From NCBI RefSeq assembly GCF_001751245.1, contig NZ_LJGU01000132.1, positions 55,860 to 89,781 of the forward strand: a stretch of 33,922 nt of DNA, read 5' to 3'. The DNA is from Streptomyces oceani (GTDB lineage: Bacteria > Actinomycetota > Actinomycetes > Streptomycetales > Streptomycetaceae). Positions 7,724-16,193 of the stretch are shown in pieces. The notes under the pieces were generated by a model that was not told the DNA's origin, searched no databases, and saw only the letters and a list, made by a program, of their open reading frames with translations. A program made the translations under genes and the position numbers. Within the stretch, counting starts at the first letter, position 1. Each line of letters begins with the position of its first letter.

Positions 7724-8512
7724 ATGTCCACCACGAACGGAACCACACACAGCCCGCTGACGGAGTTCGAGCGGGACGGCTACACGATCTTCCGGGACGT
7801 CCTCGACCCCGAGCTGATCGGCGAGGTCCAGGGCCATGTGGACTGGCTGGGCCGGCAGCATCCGGAGATACGACCGGAACAGCTCGGGCACGAGTTCCTG
7901 CGGGACGACCCCTTCTGGGTGCGGCTGGTCTCCGACGACCGGTTGCTCGACATCGCGGAGCTGTTCGTCGGTGGCGACATCGCGCTGTTCGCCTCGCACT
8001 ACATCAGCAAGTCGCCGTACTCCGGCCAACCGGTGCTGTGGCACCAGGACAGCGCGTTTTGGCCGCTCGACCCCATGCGGGTGGTGACCCTGTGGCTGTC
8101 CGTCGACCACTCCACCACGGAGAACGGCTGCCTGCGGGTGATCCCCGGCAGCCACCGGCAGGACATCGCCGCAGTACGGGACAACATTGAGGTGGAGAAC
8201 GTCCTCGGGCAGGAGATCGCCACCGAAGTCGACGAGTCGGAGGCGCACGACATCGTGCTGCGCCCCGGTGACGTGGAGGTCCACCACCCGAACATCGTGC
8301 ACGGCAGCCAGGCCAACACCTCCCCGCACCGCCGCTGCGGCCTGACGATCCGCTACATCCCCACCTCCACCCGCATCACCGCGCCGGAACAGCCCTATCC
8401 GAGCGCGTTCTGGCTGCGCGGCGACCCCGGCGAGGTGAACACCTACCAGCCCCGACCGAGGTACGCGCCGGAGCGGCACTACGCCTTCCGCGACGCGGCG
8501 GGCTGGGCCTGA
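7724..8512 (+). CDS. Phytanoyl-CoA dioxygenase (PhyH)-family 2-oxoglutarate/Fe(II) oxygenase
   Basis: 262 residues. The facial triad is visible: WHQD gives His107 and Asp109, and the distal histidine is His193 in NIVHGS. Arg210 in LTIRY is placed to bind 2-oxoglutarate. Flanking family motifs are FERDGYTIFRDVLDP at the N-terminus, VTLWLSVDHSTTENGCLRVIPGSH in the middle, and LRPGDVEVHHPN. Members hydroxylate diverse small molecules; the substrate cannot be inferred from the sequence. The ATG at 7724 has GAGGAG upstream. It ends 4 bases before the GTG of a sugar-binding lipoprotein gene, so the oxygenase is very probably co-transcribed with a sugar importer, pointing to a sugar, amino sugar or glycosylated substrate. 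Confidence 0.88.
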   Translation: MSTTNGTTHSPLTEFERDGYTIFRDVLDPELIGEVQGHVDWLGRQHPEIRPEQLGHEFLRDDPFWVRLVSDDRLLDIAELFVGGDIALFASHYISKSPYSGQPVLWHQDSAFWPLDPMRVVTLWLSVDHSTTENGCLRVIPGSHRQDIAAVRDNIEVENVLGQEIATEVDESEAHDIVLRPGDVEVHHPNIVHGSQANTSPHRRCGLTIRYIPTSTRITAPEQPYPSAFWLRGDPGEVNTYQPRPRYAPERHYAFRDAAGWA

Positions 8513-8516
8513 GCGC

Positions 8517-9815
8517 GTGCGCTGGCCCGCACACCCACGATGGCTCGCGGCGGTACGGTGGCGCCGCCGCTGCCGTACCGCCGCGACCGCGCTGCTCGCG
8601 CTCACGCTGACCGCCGCGCTGGCCTCCTGCGCCGGCGGCGACGACCGGGACGGCAGCACTCTGCGGGTCTGGCTGGTGGAGGCCAACATCCCGCAGGTGG
8701 CCGAGGGTTACGACGCCCTGGTGGCGGACTTCGAGCGCCGGCACCCAGACGTGGACGTGGAGCTGACCCAGGTGCCGTACCAGCAGTACCGGGACAAACT
8801 GGTGCTGGCCGTGCAGGGTGGTGCCGGTCCGGACGTGATGGCGCTGGACCAGATCTGGTCCCCGGAGTTCGCCGCCGCGAAGCTGATCGAACCGCTCGAC
8901 CGCCGGACGCAGCGAGCCGGCGTCCGTGAGAAGGACTACTTCCCGGCCGCGTGGGCCTCGAACCGATGGCAGGGGCGGATCTACGGCCTGCCGTTCAACG
9001 TCGGCGCGTGGCAGCGGATGTTCTACAACGCCGACCTGTTCCGCGAGGCGGGTCTGGACCCCGACGAACCGCCGCGTACCTGGAGGGAGTGGAAGCGGGC
9101 GGCGGAGCGGATCGACAAGCTGCCGGCACACTCCGGGATCTCGCTGATCGGCTGCCGGGACGAGGCGTCGTCCGTGCTGACCGACTCCTTTCTCTACTCC
9201 GCCGGTGGTCACCTCACCCGGGACGGTCGAGCGGACTTCGACACCCCGGCCAACCGCCGGGCCTACGGCTTCTTCCAGCGGCTGGCGGAGCACACCCCCA
9301 ACGGTGTGGCAGGCGCGTGCGCCGAGGACACCATGGCCCACTTCACCGCCGGAGAGACCGGCATGCTGCTGGACGGCGGCTGGCAGTCGGGCAGCATCGG
9401 CGAGCAGGTGTCCTTCGACTGGCGCGTCACCACACCCCCCTCCCCCACAGGGCGGGACTTCACCGGGGCGATGGGCGGCTACAACCTGGCGGTTGGCTCC
9501 GAGGCGCCGGACAAGCGACTGGCCTTCTCGTTCGCGAGACTGGCGACGGCCTCCGTCCCGCACCAGCTCGCCACGAACGACTCGGTGCCCGCGCTGCGGA
9601 AGGCCGGCGAGCGGTTCGTACGCGAGCACCGGGAGCGTCCCGAGCAGGTGCTCCGTCTCCTGGAGACCGCCGAGCCCCGGCCGGTCTCCCCCGTTTACGT
9701 GCGGATCTCCCGCGCGCAGCAGGGCGCGCTGCAGTCGATCCTGAGCGGCGAGGACATAGGCGGCGCCCTCGCGGAGGCGGAGCGGTCCATGCAGCAAGCG
9801 ATCGACCGGCCGTGA
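8517..9815 (+). CDS. Sugar ABC transporter substrate-binding lipoprotein
   Basis: 432 residues. Basic N-terminus, hydrophobic stretch and lipobox LASC with Cys38 mark a lipoprotein held on the outer face of the membrane. The body is a family-1 (MalE-like) binding protein: LRVWLVEANIPQVAEGYDALVADFERRHPDV, QGGAGPDVMALDQIW, YGLPFNVGAWQRMFYNADLF and FTAGETGMLLDGGWQSG. It would capture an oligosaccharide or sugar derivative and pass it to the two permeases that follow. The GTG start at 8517 lies 4 bases after the PhyH stop; no alternative near start gives a complete signal peptide. Confidence 0.93.
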   Translation: MRWPAHPRWLAAVRWRRRCRTAATALLALTLTAALASCAGGDDRDGSTLRVWLVEANIPQVAEGYDALVADFERRHPDVDVELTQVPYQQYRDKLVLAVQGGAGPDVMALDQIWSPEFAAAKLIEPLDRRTQRAGVREKDYFPAAWASNRWQGRIYGLPFNVGAWQRMFYNADLFREAGLDPDEPPRTWREWKRAAERIDKLPAHSGISLIGCRDEASSVLTDSFLYSAGGHLTRDGRADFDTPANRRAYGFFQRLAEHTPNGVAGACAEDTMAHFTAGETGMLLDGGWQSGSIGEQVSFDWRVTTPPSPTGRDFTGAMGGYNLAVGSEAPDKRLAFSFARLATASVPHQLATNDSVPALRKAGERFVREHRERPEQVLRLLETAEPRPVSPVYVRISRAQQGALQSILSGEDIGGALAEAERSMQQAIDRP

Positions 9816-9829
9816 AGGGACGTGCGCCG

Positions 9830-10879
9830 ATGCCACCGAGACCACCGCAGACCAGCGAGGCGTCAACCGCGACGAGCCCAACGGCTCGTACGGGCCGGGC
9901 TGCCGCCCGTACGGACGCACCCGACGCGGCGACCGCACGCGCCCGCGTGGGACGAGAACGCCGGAGCCCGCTCCGTCTCCCGTCGCTGCCCCGCGGCCGG
10001 GCGCGGCGCCGGGAGACGCTGCTGCGGTTGGCGTGCCTCGCCCCTCCACTGCTGCTACTCGGCGTGCTGGTCCTCTACCCCGTGTTGGACGTCGCCTGGC
10101 TGAGCCTCACGCACAGCAGCCTGATCAACCCGGACCCGGAGTTCGTCGGTGGGCGGAACTACGCCGAGGCGTTCGGCGACCCCCAGTTCCGCGCCGTGCT
10201 ACTCAACTCCCTGGTGTGGACGGTCGTCGTGGTGGTGGCGCAGTTCGTACTGGGCATGACGGCCGCCGTACTGCTCAGCAAGCGGTTCCGTGGCAGTGCC
10301 GTGTTGCGGGTGCTGGTGGTGGTGCCGTGGATCATGCCGGGCATCACGGCCGGCCTGGTGTGGAAGATGCTGGAGGACCCGTATCTCGGCCCGGTGAACG
10401 CGCTGTTGAGCGGCCTCGGGTTGGTGGAGGGCAACCCGGCCTGGCTCGGCGAGGAGAGTACCTCGCTGTACGCCGTGGCCGTGGCGGCGGCTTGGAAGGG
10501 CTTCCCGATGTCGGCGGTGATGTATCTGGCCGCCTACCAGGGCGTCCCGGAGGAGCTGCGGGAAGCGGCGCGGATGGACGGCGCCCGCCCGTGGCAGGTG
10601 TTCCGGCACGTCACCCTGCCGGGCATGGCACCGACGATCCGGGTCACGCTGCTGCTGACGACGGTGTGGACGTTCAACAGCTTCGACCTGATCTACGTGA
10701 TGACCAAGGGCGGCCCGGGCGTCTCCAGCGAGGTACTGTCCAGCTTCATCTACCGCACCGCGTTCGTGGACGTGAACCACGGCTCGGCGGCGACGTACGG
10801 CATGGTCTCGGTGACCGTCCTGACGGTCTTCTCCGTCTTCTACCTGCGCCAGATGCGGCATACCGGGGGGCTCCGATGA
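9830..10879 (+). CDS. Sugar ABC transporter permease, MalF/UgpA type
   Basis: About 349 residues. A long Ala/Arg/Thr-rich N-terminal extension (about 70 residues) precedes six predicted membrane segments beginning LACLAPPLLLLGVLVLYPVLDVAWLSL. The cytosolic EAA loop reads ELREAARMDGARPWQVFRHVTLPGMAP, the contact with the ATPase. The ATG at 9830 has AAGGGA upstream; a GTG at 9812 overlapping the preceding stop (GTGA) is in frame and would add six residues. No ATPase gene is present in the cluster, as in many Streptomyces sugar systems that use the shared MsiK ATPase. Confidence 0.92.
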   Translation: MPPRPPQTSEASTATSPTARTGRAAARTDAPDAATARARVGRERRSPLRLPSLPRGRARRRETLLRLACLAPPLLLLGVLVLYPVLDVAWLSLTHSSLINPDPEFVGGRNYAEAFGDPQFRAVLLNSLVWTVVVVVAQFVLGMTAAVLLSKRFRGSAVLRVLVVVPWIMPGITAGLVWKMLEDPYLGPVNALLSGLGLVEGNPAWLGEESTSLYAVAVAAAWKGFPMSAVMYLAAYQGVPEELREAARMDGARPWQVFRHVTLPGMAPTIRVTLLLTTVWTFNSFDLIYVMTKGGPGVSSEVLSSFIYRTAFVDVNHGSAATYGMVSVTVLTVFSVFYLRQMRHTGGLR

Positions 10880-11724
10880 ACGCACGCGCACGGAAACAGT
10901 GGCGGGCCACCGGCCGCGCCACCGGGCTGTACGCGGGCGCGCTCGCACTCGCCGCGTTCGTCCTCGGCCCCTTCGTGTGGATGCTGCTGACCGCGCTGAA
11001 GACACCGCGGGAGGTCTTCTCGCGACCGCCCACCTGGTGGCCCCGGGAGGTCACCCTGGGCAATCTGCGGGACGCCGCCACGGGCGAGTTCGGCCGATCC
11101 CTGTTGAACAGCGCGCTGGTGTGCGCCGGCACCACCGTGCTGTGCCTCGCCTTGGCGCTGCTGGCCTGCTACACCCTGACCCGGCCAGGGCTACGCGGGC
11201 GCTCCGGGATGCTCGGCGCCATCCTTGTGTCCCAGCTCCTGCCGCACGCCGTGCTGCTGGTGCCCATCTACCGGATGGCCGGCGATCTGGGGCTGCTGAA
11301 CACCCGTACCGGACTGATGGTCGCGATGCTCGCGTTCAACCTGCCGGTGGGCATCTGGTTGCTGCGCGGCTACCTCTCCGCGGTACCGATCGAGGTGGAG
11401 GAGGCCGCGCGGATGGACGGGCTCAGCCAGTTCCGCGCGTACTGGACGGTGGTTGTGCCGCTGTCCGTGCCGGGCATCATGGCGGTGGCGGTGTTCGTGT
11501 TCTTCACCGCCTGGCAGGACTTCATCTTCGCGATGGTCTTCCTCACCGACCCGGACCTGGGCACCACGCCGCTGGCGCTGCTGGGCTTCGTCGGCAAGCA
11601 CTCGGTGAACTGGGGGCTGCTGATGGGGGCCTCGACCGTGATGATGATCCCGGTGCTGCTGCTCTTCGCCGCCGTCCAGCGGCATCTGGTGGGCGGTCTG
11701 GCAGCGGGCGCGGTCAAGGGCTGA
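10876..11724 (+). CDS. Sugar ABC transporter permease, MalG/UgpE type
   Basis: 282 residues with six predicted membrane segments, from [21 protein letters not shown] to [30 protein letters not shown]; that last tail is typical of MalG-type permeases. The EAA loop is [28 protein letters not shown]. Its ATG overlaps the previous stop (ATGA, 10876-10879), giving translational coupling and equal amounts of the two permeases. The import substrate is shared with the lipoprotein upstream. Confidence 0.93.
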   Translation: MNARARKQWRATGRATGLYAGALALAAFVLGPFVWMLLTALKTPREVFSRPPTWWPREVTLGNLRDAATGEFGRSLLNSALVCAGTTVLCLALALLACYTLTRPGLRGRSGMLGAILVSQLLPHAVLLVPIYRMAGDLGLLNTRTGLMVAMLAFNLPVGIWLLRGYLSAVPIEVEEAARMDGLSQFRAYWTVVVPLSVPGIMAVAVFVFFTAWQDFIFAMVFLTDPDLGTTPLALLGFVGKHSVNWGLLMGASTVMMIPVLLLFAAVQRHLVGGLAAGAVKG

Positions 11725-11908
11725 CCGGAGGCGACGACACGTCTTTGGCCTACCTGAGCAGCGGCGGGCGAGGTCCCAGCCCGGAAAGTCCACGCGGCCG
11801 CGACCAAGAGTCCATGCGCGACTTCTTGTCCCTTGCGGAGGGCCACGTCAGGGTGCTGCTGACGGACACGCACGCTCGTCACTCGCACGCCTGATACCGG
11901 GAGTTTCA

Positions 11909-13300
11909 ATGAACGACCATGGTTTCAGCCGCCGTTCGGCGCTGCAGGCCACCGGCGTCGTCGGCGCCGGGCTGGGGCTCGGCACCTTCGGCGCGACGTC
12001 CGCCTCGGCGGCGGCCCCGGACGCCGCGCGCGCCGCGCGGTCGGCTCCCCCGAGCAGCGCCGAGACCATGATCGGCGTCCCCTTCGAGGGCCGCGACACG
12101 ATCCGGCTGGGCATCATCGGGCTGGGCAACCGCGGCACCGGGATGCTGGAGGTGTTCCTCGCCCTGGAGGGCGTGCGGGTCACGGCGCTCTGCGATCCCG
12201 TACGGGAGAGCGCGGAGGCGGCGGCCAAGAAGGTGACCGACGCCGGCCAGCCGAAGCCCACCCTCTACACCAAGGGCGAGCGGGACTTCGAGAAGCTGTG
12301 CCAGCGCAACGACCTGGACCTGGTCTACGTCGTCACGCCCTGGGGCTGGCACTTCGAGATGGCCAAGGCCGCCCTGGAGGGCGGCAAGCACGTCGGCGTC
12401 GAGTGCCCCATGGCGATGACGATCGACGAACTGTGGAAGCTCGTCGACCTGTCCGAGCGCACCCGCAAGCACTGCATGCAGTTGGAGAACTGCGCGTACG
12501 GCAAGAACGAGATGCGGGTGCTGCGGATGGCGCACGAGGGGCTGTTCGGCGACCTGCTGCACAGCGCCGGGGCGTACATCCACGATCTGCGTGAGCTGAT
12601 GTTCGACCCGGACTACTACGAGGGGCCCTGGCGCCGCCGCTGGCACACCCGGCTGAAGGGCGATCTCTACCCCAACCACGGCTTCGGGCCGGCCGCGAAC
12701 TACCTGGATGTCAACCGCGGCGACCGGGCCACCCACATCTCCTCCTTCGGCACGCCCGCGCTGGGGCTGGCCGCCTACCGGGAGGAGAACATGCCGAAGG
12801 GGCACGAGAGCTGGAAGGAGAGCTACGTCAAGAGCGACATGACGATGAGCCTCGTCCAGACGGCCAGGGGCCGGGTGATCCGGTTGGAGCAGAACGTCTC
12901 CAATCCGCACCCGTACGACCGGCTGAACGTGCTCGCCGGCACCAAGGGCGTGTTCGAGGACTACCCGGAACGCATCTACCTCGAGCCGGACATGAGCGGC
13001 CACGAGTGGGGCGACTTCGCCGACTACGCCAAGTGGGACCACTGGCTGTGGAAGGAGCACTCCAACCCGCCGGGCGGGCACGGCGGCATGGACTACATCA
13101 TGCTGTTCCGGCTGGTGCAGTGCATGCGGCTGGGGATCGTGCCGGACTTCGACGTGTACGACGGCGCGACCTGGAGCACGCCCGTACCGCTGAGCCACGC
13201 CTCCATCAAGGCGGGCGGCGCCCCGCAGGAGATCCCGGACTTCACCCGGGGACTGTGGGAGAAGGAGCGGTCCGGGATCGACTCGGAGAAGCCCAAGTAA
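11909..13300 (+). CDS. Exported GH109-type (Gfo/Idh/MocA) alpha-N-acetylgalactosaminidase-like protein
   Basis: 463 residues. The N-terminus ([20 protein letters not shown]...ASAAA) is a Tat-type signal, with twin arginines and Ala-x-Ala before the mature part. The Rossmann motif [16 protein letters not shown] binds NAD. The following features belong to GH109 rather than to ordinary Gfo/Idh dehydrogenases: [44 protein letters not shown] (His257), YLDVNRGDR, and the later [27 protein letters not shown]109 enzymes use bound NAD in a redox-assisted elimination to release alpha-linked N-acetylgalactosamine or related sugars. Tat export of a folded, NAD-loaded enzyme fits an outside location next to the sugar importer. 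The ATG at 11909 has CGGGAG upstream. It is 184 bases behind the permease, so may be in the same transcript or have its own promoter. Confidence 0.85.
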   Translation: MNDHGFSRRSALQATGVVGAGLGLGTFGATSASAAAPDAARAARSAPPSSAETMIGVPFEGRDTIRLGIIGLGNRGTGMLEVFLALEGVRVTALCDPVRESAEAAAKKVTDAGQPKPTLYTKGERDFEKLCQRNDLDLVYVVTPWGWHFEMAKAALEGGKHVGVECPMAMTIDELWKLVDLSERTRKHCMQLENCAYGKNEMRVLRMAHEGLFGDLLHSAGAYIHDLRELMFDPDYYEGPWRRRWHTRLKGDLYPNHGFGPAANYLDVNRGDRATHISSFGTPALGLAAYREENMPKGHESWKESYVKSDMTMSLVQTARGRVIRLEQNVSNPHPYDRLNVLAGTKGVFEDYPERIYLEPDMSGHEWGDFADYAKWDHWLWKEHSNPPGGHGGMDYIMLFRLVQCMRLGIVPDFDVYDGATWSTPVPLSHASIKAGGAPQEIPDFTRGLWEKERSGIDSEKPK

Positions 13301-13305
13301 CCAGC

Positions 13306-13348
13306 CTGGCCGGTCGGTCGGTTGCCGTACGGGTGACCGACCGGTCAG
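13306..13348. terminator. Bidirectional terminator between convergent genes
   Basis: CTGGCCGGTCGGTC at 13306-13319 pairs with GACCGACCGGTCAG at 13335-13348 (14 pairs, one of them G-U) around a 15-base loop. It begins 5 bases past the GH109-type stop and reaches the stop of the convergent DUF397 gene, so it can serve both directions. Confidence 0.65.
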
Positions 13349-13566
13349 ATCGTCCCGGCGCGCAGGCCCGCTTGGAACGCGGCCCACTCGGGCCCGGTGA
13401 AGCGCAGGACCTTCCCCTCCGGACGCTTCGAGTCGCGTACGGCCACCCGACTGTCGGCCAGGTCAGCTATCTCCACGCACTCGTGCTCTCCGGCGCTAGA
13501 AGAGGACTTTCGCCACGTCGCAGGGGCGACGTCGAATCCGTACAGCGTTGCCCCAGAGTCGGTCAC
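13345..13566 (-). CDS. DUF397-domain small protein
   Basis: 73 residues. It has the complete DUF397 pattern: ATWRKSSSSAGEHECVEIADL, then VAVRDSKRPEGKVLRFTGPEWAAFQAGLRAG. DUF397 genes almost always follow an XRE/DUF5753 regulator in streptomycetes and are thought to act with it (BldB- or WhiJ-like control). Its ATG overlaps the stop of the DUF5753 reading frame by four bases (13563-13566), so the normal coupling is preserved. The upstream partner is truncated, so this gene may now be poorly or not transcribed. Confidence 0.88.
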   Translation of the reverse strand: MTDSGATLYGFDVAPATWRKSSSSAGEHECVEIADLADSRVAVRDSKRPEGKVLRFTGPEWAAFQAGLRAGTI

Positions 13567-14120
13567 CTGCCCTGCCCTTCCGCCAGTTGCCCGATGCGGA
13601 CCATGGTGTCCTCCACCGAAAGCGCGGCAGCGCGGATGCGAGCGAGCGCGCTGGCGAAGGGACCAGTGTCCTCACCTTCAACGTACGTCGCGCCGGCCAC
13701 GTTCTCCAAGAGCGCCGCTTCTGGAGTGGGACCCGGAAACGTCGCGAGGAGGAAGCTTCCCAACAGTCCGGGATGCGCTGTGGAGTTCAGCGGCATCAGC
13801 TGCAGGGTGACATTCGGGAGCTCACAAATCTCCGACAGGCGACATAGTTGGTCCCGCATGGTGGCAGGCCGGGCAGCAAAGCGTTTGCGCAGCGCCGCCT
13901 CATGGATGACCGCCCAAAGGTCGAGCGGTTGGCCGGGACGGGAGAGTACGGCCTGCCGCGCCTGCCTCACCTCCACAAGGGCGTTGATCTCGTCCGGAGT
14001 TCGGGTGGTGGTGGTGCCCGAGATCGTTTCTCTGGCGTACCCGGGTGTCTGCAACAGGCCGGGGACGAGCAGTGGAGACCACGAAATGATCCGGTCCGCG
14101 TCCGACTCAAGCGAGATGTA
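13563..14120 (-). pseudogene. 5'-truncated XRE/DUF5753 regulator
   Basis: About 185 codons of an XRE-DUF5753 protein remain. Reading from 14120 the frame gives YISLESDADRI, then SWSPLLVPGLLQTPGYARE, the start of DUF5753. It continues through ALRKRFAARPATMRDQL and LGSFLLATFPGP to the C-terminus. Family members are usually 270-290 residues with an N-terminal helix-turn-helix. Here that domain and its linker are absent: the frame runs out of homology near 14120 and meets a stop at 14136-14138. The only start codons left are internal (for example TTG at 14054). DNA binding is therefore lost. The 5' end abuts the truncated 5' end of the divergent ATP-binding gene. Confidence 0.78.
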
Positions 14121-14124
14121 ATGG

Positions 14125-14364
14125 GTGTGCGGCGATCACGTGCCGCTCGTCGTCGACGTGCACACCGCTCCCACCGGCGTGTGGGTCAAGGTGCACGACC
14201 CGGAGACCCTCCGCATGCCCCGCCGTGTCGGCGTCCCGACCGAGGACGCGGAGAGCGAGTCGGGGCGGGGTCTCCCGCTGATCGACCATCTCGCTCCCGG
14301 CTGGCACACCACCTTCACCGCCGTCGGCAAGCAGGTCCGCCGCCTGCTCGATCACCCGCGCTAA
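14125..14364 (+). pseudogene. 5'-truncated HATPase_c / anti-sigma-type ATP-binding protein
   Basis: 79 codons matching only the C-terminal half of the small Streptomyces ATP-binding proteins (RsbW/SpoIIAB-like). Visible are CGDHVPLVVDVHTAPTGVWVKVHD, then the ATP-lid glycine motif SESGRGLPLIDHLAPGW, and the closing GKQVRRLL. The N-box half with the conserved Glu/Asn is missing; a TAA lies in frame just upstream at 14119-14121. Full-length members are about 130-160 residues. Such genes typically stand divergent from XRE/DUF5753-DUF397 pairs, exactly the layout here, so it looks like one side of a deletion scar. Confidence 0.72.
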
Positions 14365-14400
14365 GCAACCGCTCGTCACACGGTCCGGAAGGCCGCCGCC

Positions 14401-15147
14401 TCAGGTGAAGCCGCCACCACGCTGATCGGCCTCCAAGCCATCGACCAGTTCGGCCAACCGCGCGCTGACCTCCGCCGGTTCGGTGAGCATGGCCAGGTGG
14501 TGGGACGGGTGCTGAGCGACCCGCCAGCCGGCTCGCTCGGCCCGCGCGTTCTCGTCCGCGTACCCCTCACTCAGTCGCAGGTACGCGCTCCCGAAAACCG
14601 GCACACCGGGAACCTCGGGGGCCGTCTCCTCGAAGTACGCCAGCGGCAACCGCGGCAGCTCCGCGCAGAACCGGGCACGTGTATCGGGGTCCGGCAGCAG
14701 TTCCTCGACCGTGCCGGGCGGGAACCACTCGTTCCAGGGAGGCAACAGCCCATCCTCGGCGAGACCGCGCAACTGGGCTGTCATCTCCTCCGGGGCCGTC
14801 TCGAACCAGCAGCGACCGGGGTGCGGCAGCAGCGCGTCGACGTACAGCAGGCCCTCGACCGCTTCCGCGGTCGCACGGGCGGCGGCGGGCAACAGGGCGC
14901 CGGCACCACTGTGCCCGACGAGCACGACCCGTCCGCCATCCGCGTACCGATCGATCTCGTCCACGACGGCGGCGGTCAGCCGCGGATAGTACGGGCCAGG
15001 CCCCCGGAACACCTCCGTCAGCGAGGGCACGATCGTCTCGTGTCCTCGGGCTCGCAGTGCCCCGGCGACCCGCTGCCAGGTCTCGGCTCCCACCAACGGG
15101 CTGTGTACCAGGGCGAGTACGGGTCGTCGCGATGCCATAAGCGACAT
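14401..15147 (-). CDS. Alpha/beta hydrolase (small esterase/lactonase type)
   Basis: 248 residues. LALVHSPLVGAETWQRVAGALRARGHETIVPSL opens the fold. The nucleophile elbow is VVLVGHSGAG with Ser80, and a conserved histidine cluster near the C-terminus (HPSHHLAMLTEP) supplies the base. It resembles the short MhpC/RutD-like hydrolases that cleave esters or C-C bonds, but the cap region is not diagnostic. The ATG at 15147 is chosen; a second in-frame ATG lies at 15138. It ends close to the ATP-binding remnant, and is transcribed in the same direction as the LysR gene upstream (50 bases apart), so may be in that transcription unit. Confidence 0.82.
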   Translation of the reverse strand: MSLMASRRPVLALVHSPLVGAETWQRVAGALRARGHETIVPSLTEVFRGPGPYYPRLTAAVVDEIDRYADGGRVVLVGHSGAGALLPAAARATAEAVEGLLYVDALLPHPGRCWFETAPEEMTAQLRGLAEDGLLPPWNEWFPPGTVEELLPDPDTRARFCAELPRLPLAYFEETAPEVPGVPVFGSAYLRLSEGYADENARAERAGWRVAQHPSHHLAMLTEPAEVSARLAELVDGLEADQRGGGFT

Positions 15148-15196
15148 CGTACGAGCCCCGCCGGACCGGTGGTCCCACCCTCCGCGCCGCTTCCTC

Positions 15197-16096
15197 TCAC
15201 CCACGCACCCCCGCCGTGCCCACCCGCTCGCGCAGGATGCGCTGCAGCTCGCGCGCCGCGCGCGGCGGGGAGACGTCGCCACGGTGGGCGACCGAGATGG
15301 TGCGGTGCAGCCCCGGCGACGCGAACGGTGTCGTACGCAGCCCGGAGCGGGCCGCCACCATCCCGGGCACGACGGCGATCCCGAGCCCGGCCCGTACGAA
15401 GCCGAGCACCGCGTCCATCTCGCCGCCCTGCACCCCGAGGGTCGGCTCGAAGCCGGCGTTGCGACAGGCGGCCAGGGTGAAGTCCCGCAGGTCGTAGCCG
15501 CGCCGGTACATCGCGAGCGGCCGGCCTCGCAGGTCCTCGATACGGATACGGTCGCGGCGTACCGGAGACGGCGCCGCCGGGTCGGAGACGACCACCAGCT
15601 CCTCGCACAGCAGCTCGGCGGTGGCCAGCGCCGGGGCCTGGGCGACCAGCGGGGTGATGACCAGGGCGAGGTCGAGTTCGCCGGCGGCCAGGACGCGTAC
15701 GAGGTCCTGCGAACCGTCCTCGTGCACCACCAGCTCCACGCCCGGATAGCTGTCGTGGAAGGCCCGCAGCACGCCCGGCACCATGCTGGCGCACAGGCTG
15801 GGCGGTGCCCCCAGCCGCACCCGGCCGGCGCGCAGCTGGGCGACCTCCTGCACCTCGCGGCGGGCGGTCTCGGTGTCCGCGAGGATACGGCGGGCCAGCG
15901 GCAGCAGCGCCTCGCCCGCGTCTGTGAGTGCGATGTGGCCCCGCGCGCGGTGCACCAGCTCGGCGCCCAACTCCCGCTCCAGCGCCCGGATCTGCTGGGA
16001 GAGCGAGGGCTGTGCGACATGCTCGCGCTCGGCGGCGCGGGTGAAGTGGCGGGGGGCGGCGACGGCGGTGAAGTAGCGCAGCTGCTGGAGTTGCAT
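15197..16096 (-). CDS. LysR-family transcriptional regulator
   Basis: 299 residues. The N-terminal helix-turn-helix is canonical: MQLQQLRYFTAVAAPRHFTRAAEREHVAQPSLSQQIRALERELGAELVHR. It is followed by the two-lobed substrate-binding region from about residue 90 (VRLGAPPSLCASMVPGVL, FVRAGLGIAVVPGMVA). The ATG at 16096 puts the HTH at residue 1, as in the family; longer frames upstream are non-homologous. It is divergent from sdhC, with a perfect dyad between them, so it probably controls the sdh operon and itself. Confidence 0.92.
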   Translation of the reverse strand: MQLQQLRYFTAVAAPRHFTRAAEREHVAQPSLSQQIRALERELGAELVHRARGHIALTDAGEALLPLARRILADTETARREVQEVAQLRAGRVRLGAPPSLCASMVPGVLRAFHDSYPGVELVVHEDGSQDLVRVLAAGELDLALVITPLVAQAPALATAELLCEELVVVSDPAAPSPVRRDRIRIEDLRGRPLAMYRRGYDLRDFTLAACRNAGFEPTLGVQGGEMDAVLGFVRAGLGIAVVPGMVAARSGLRTTPFASPGLHRTISVAHRGDVSPPRAARELQRILRERVGTAGVRG

Positions 16097-16115
16097 GGGC
16101 CCCAGGGTCACACAG

Positions 16116-16138
16116 CTCCATAGGACACGACTATGGAG
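16116..16138. promoter_or_regulatory. LysR box between the LysR gene and sdhC
   Basis: CTCCATAG (16116-16123) and CTATGGAG (16131-16138) form a perfect 8-bp dyad with a 7-base spacer and contain the LysR T-N11-A core. Its centre (16127) is 67 bases upstream of the sdhC ATG at 16194, the usual place of a LysR activation site if that transcript is leaderless, and 20 bases from the LysR ATG, which allows autorepression. TACCGT (16181-16186), 8 bases before the ATG, is a possible -10. Confidence 0.65.
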
Positions 16139-16193
16139 ATCAGCGGAACCATGTCTTGGACTGATGGAGACCGCGCTCCCTACCGTCTTGGGC

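Noticed and set aside
8376..10049. 557-codon minus-strand open frame
   Set aside because: Antisense to the sugar-binding lipoprotein and permease genes; no family motif.
9812..11724. Missing ATPase of the sugar transporter as a sign of a broken system
   Set aside because: Streptomyces sugar importers commonly share the MsiK ATPase encoded elsewhere, so absence here is normal.
11815..11894. 26-codon reading frame before the GH109-type gene
   Set aside because: Considered as a leader peptide, but it has no good ribosome site, no repeated regulatory codons and no attenuator hairpin after it.
11906..13387. 493-codon minus-strand open frame
   Set aside because: Exact antisense of the GH109-type gene; Val/Gly/His-rich shadow composition.
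14121..14138. ATG at 14121 as the true start of the small ATP-binding protein
   Set aside because: It is in another frame; the homologous frame is stopped at 14119-14121 and lacks the N-terminal half of the domain.
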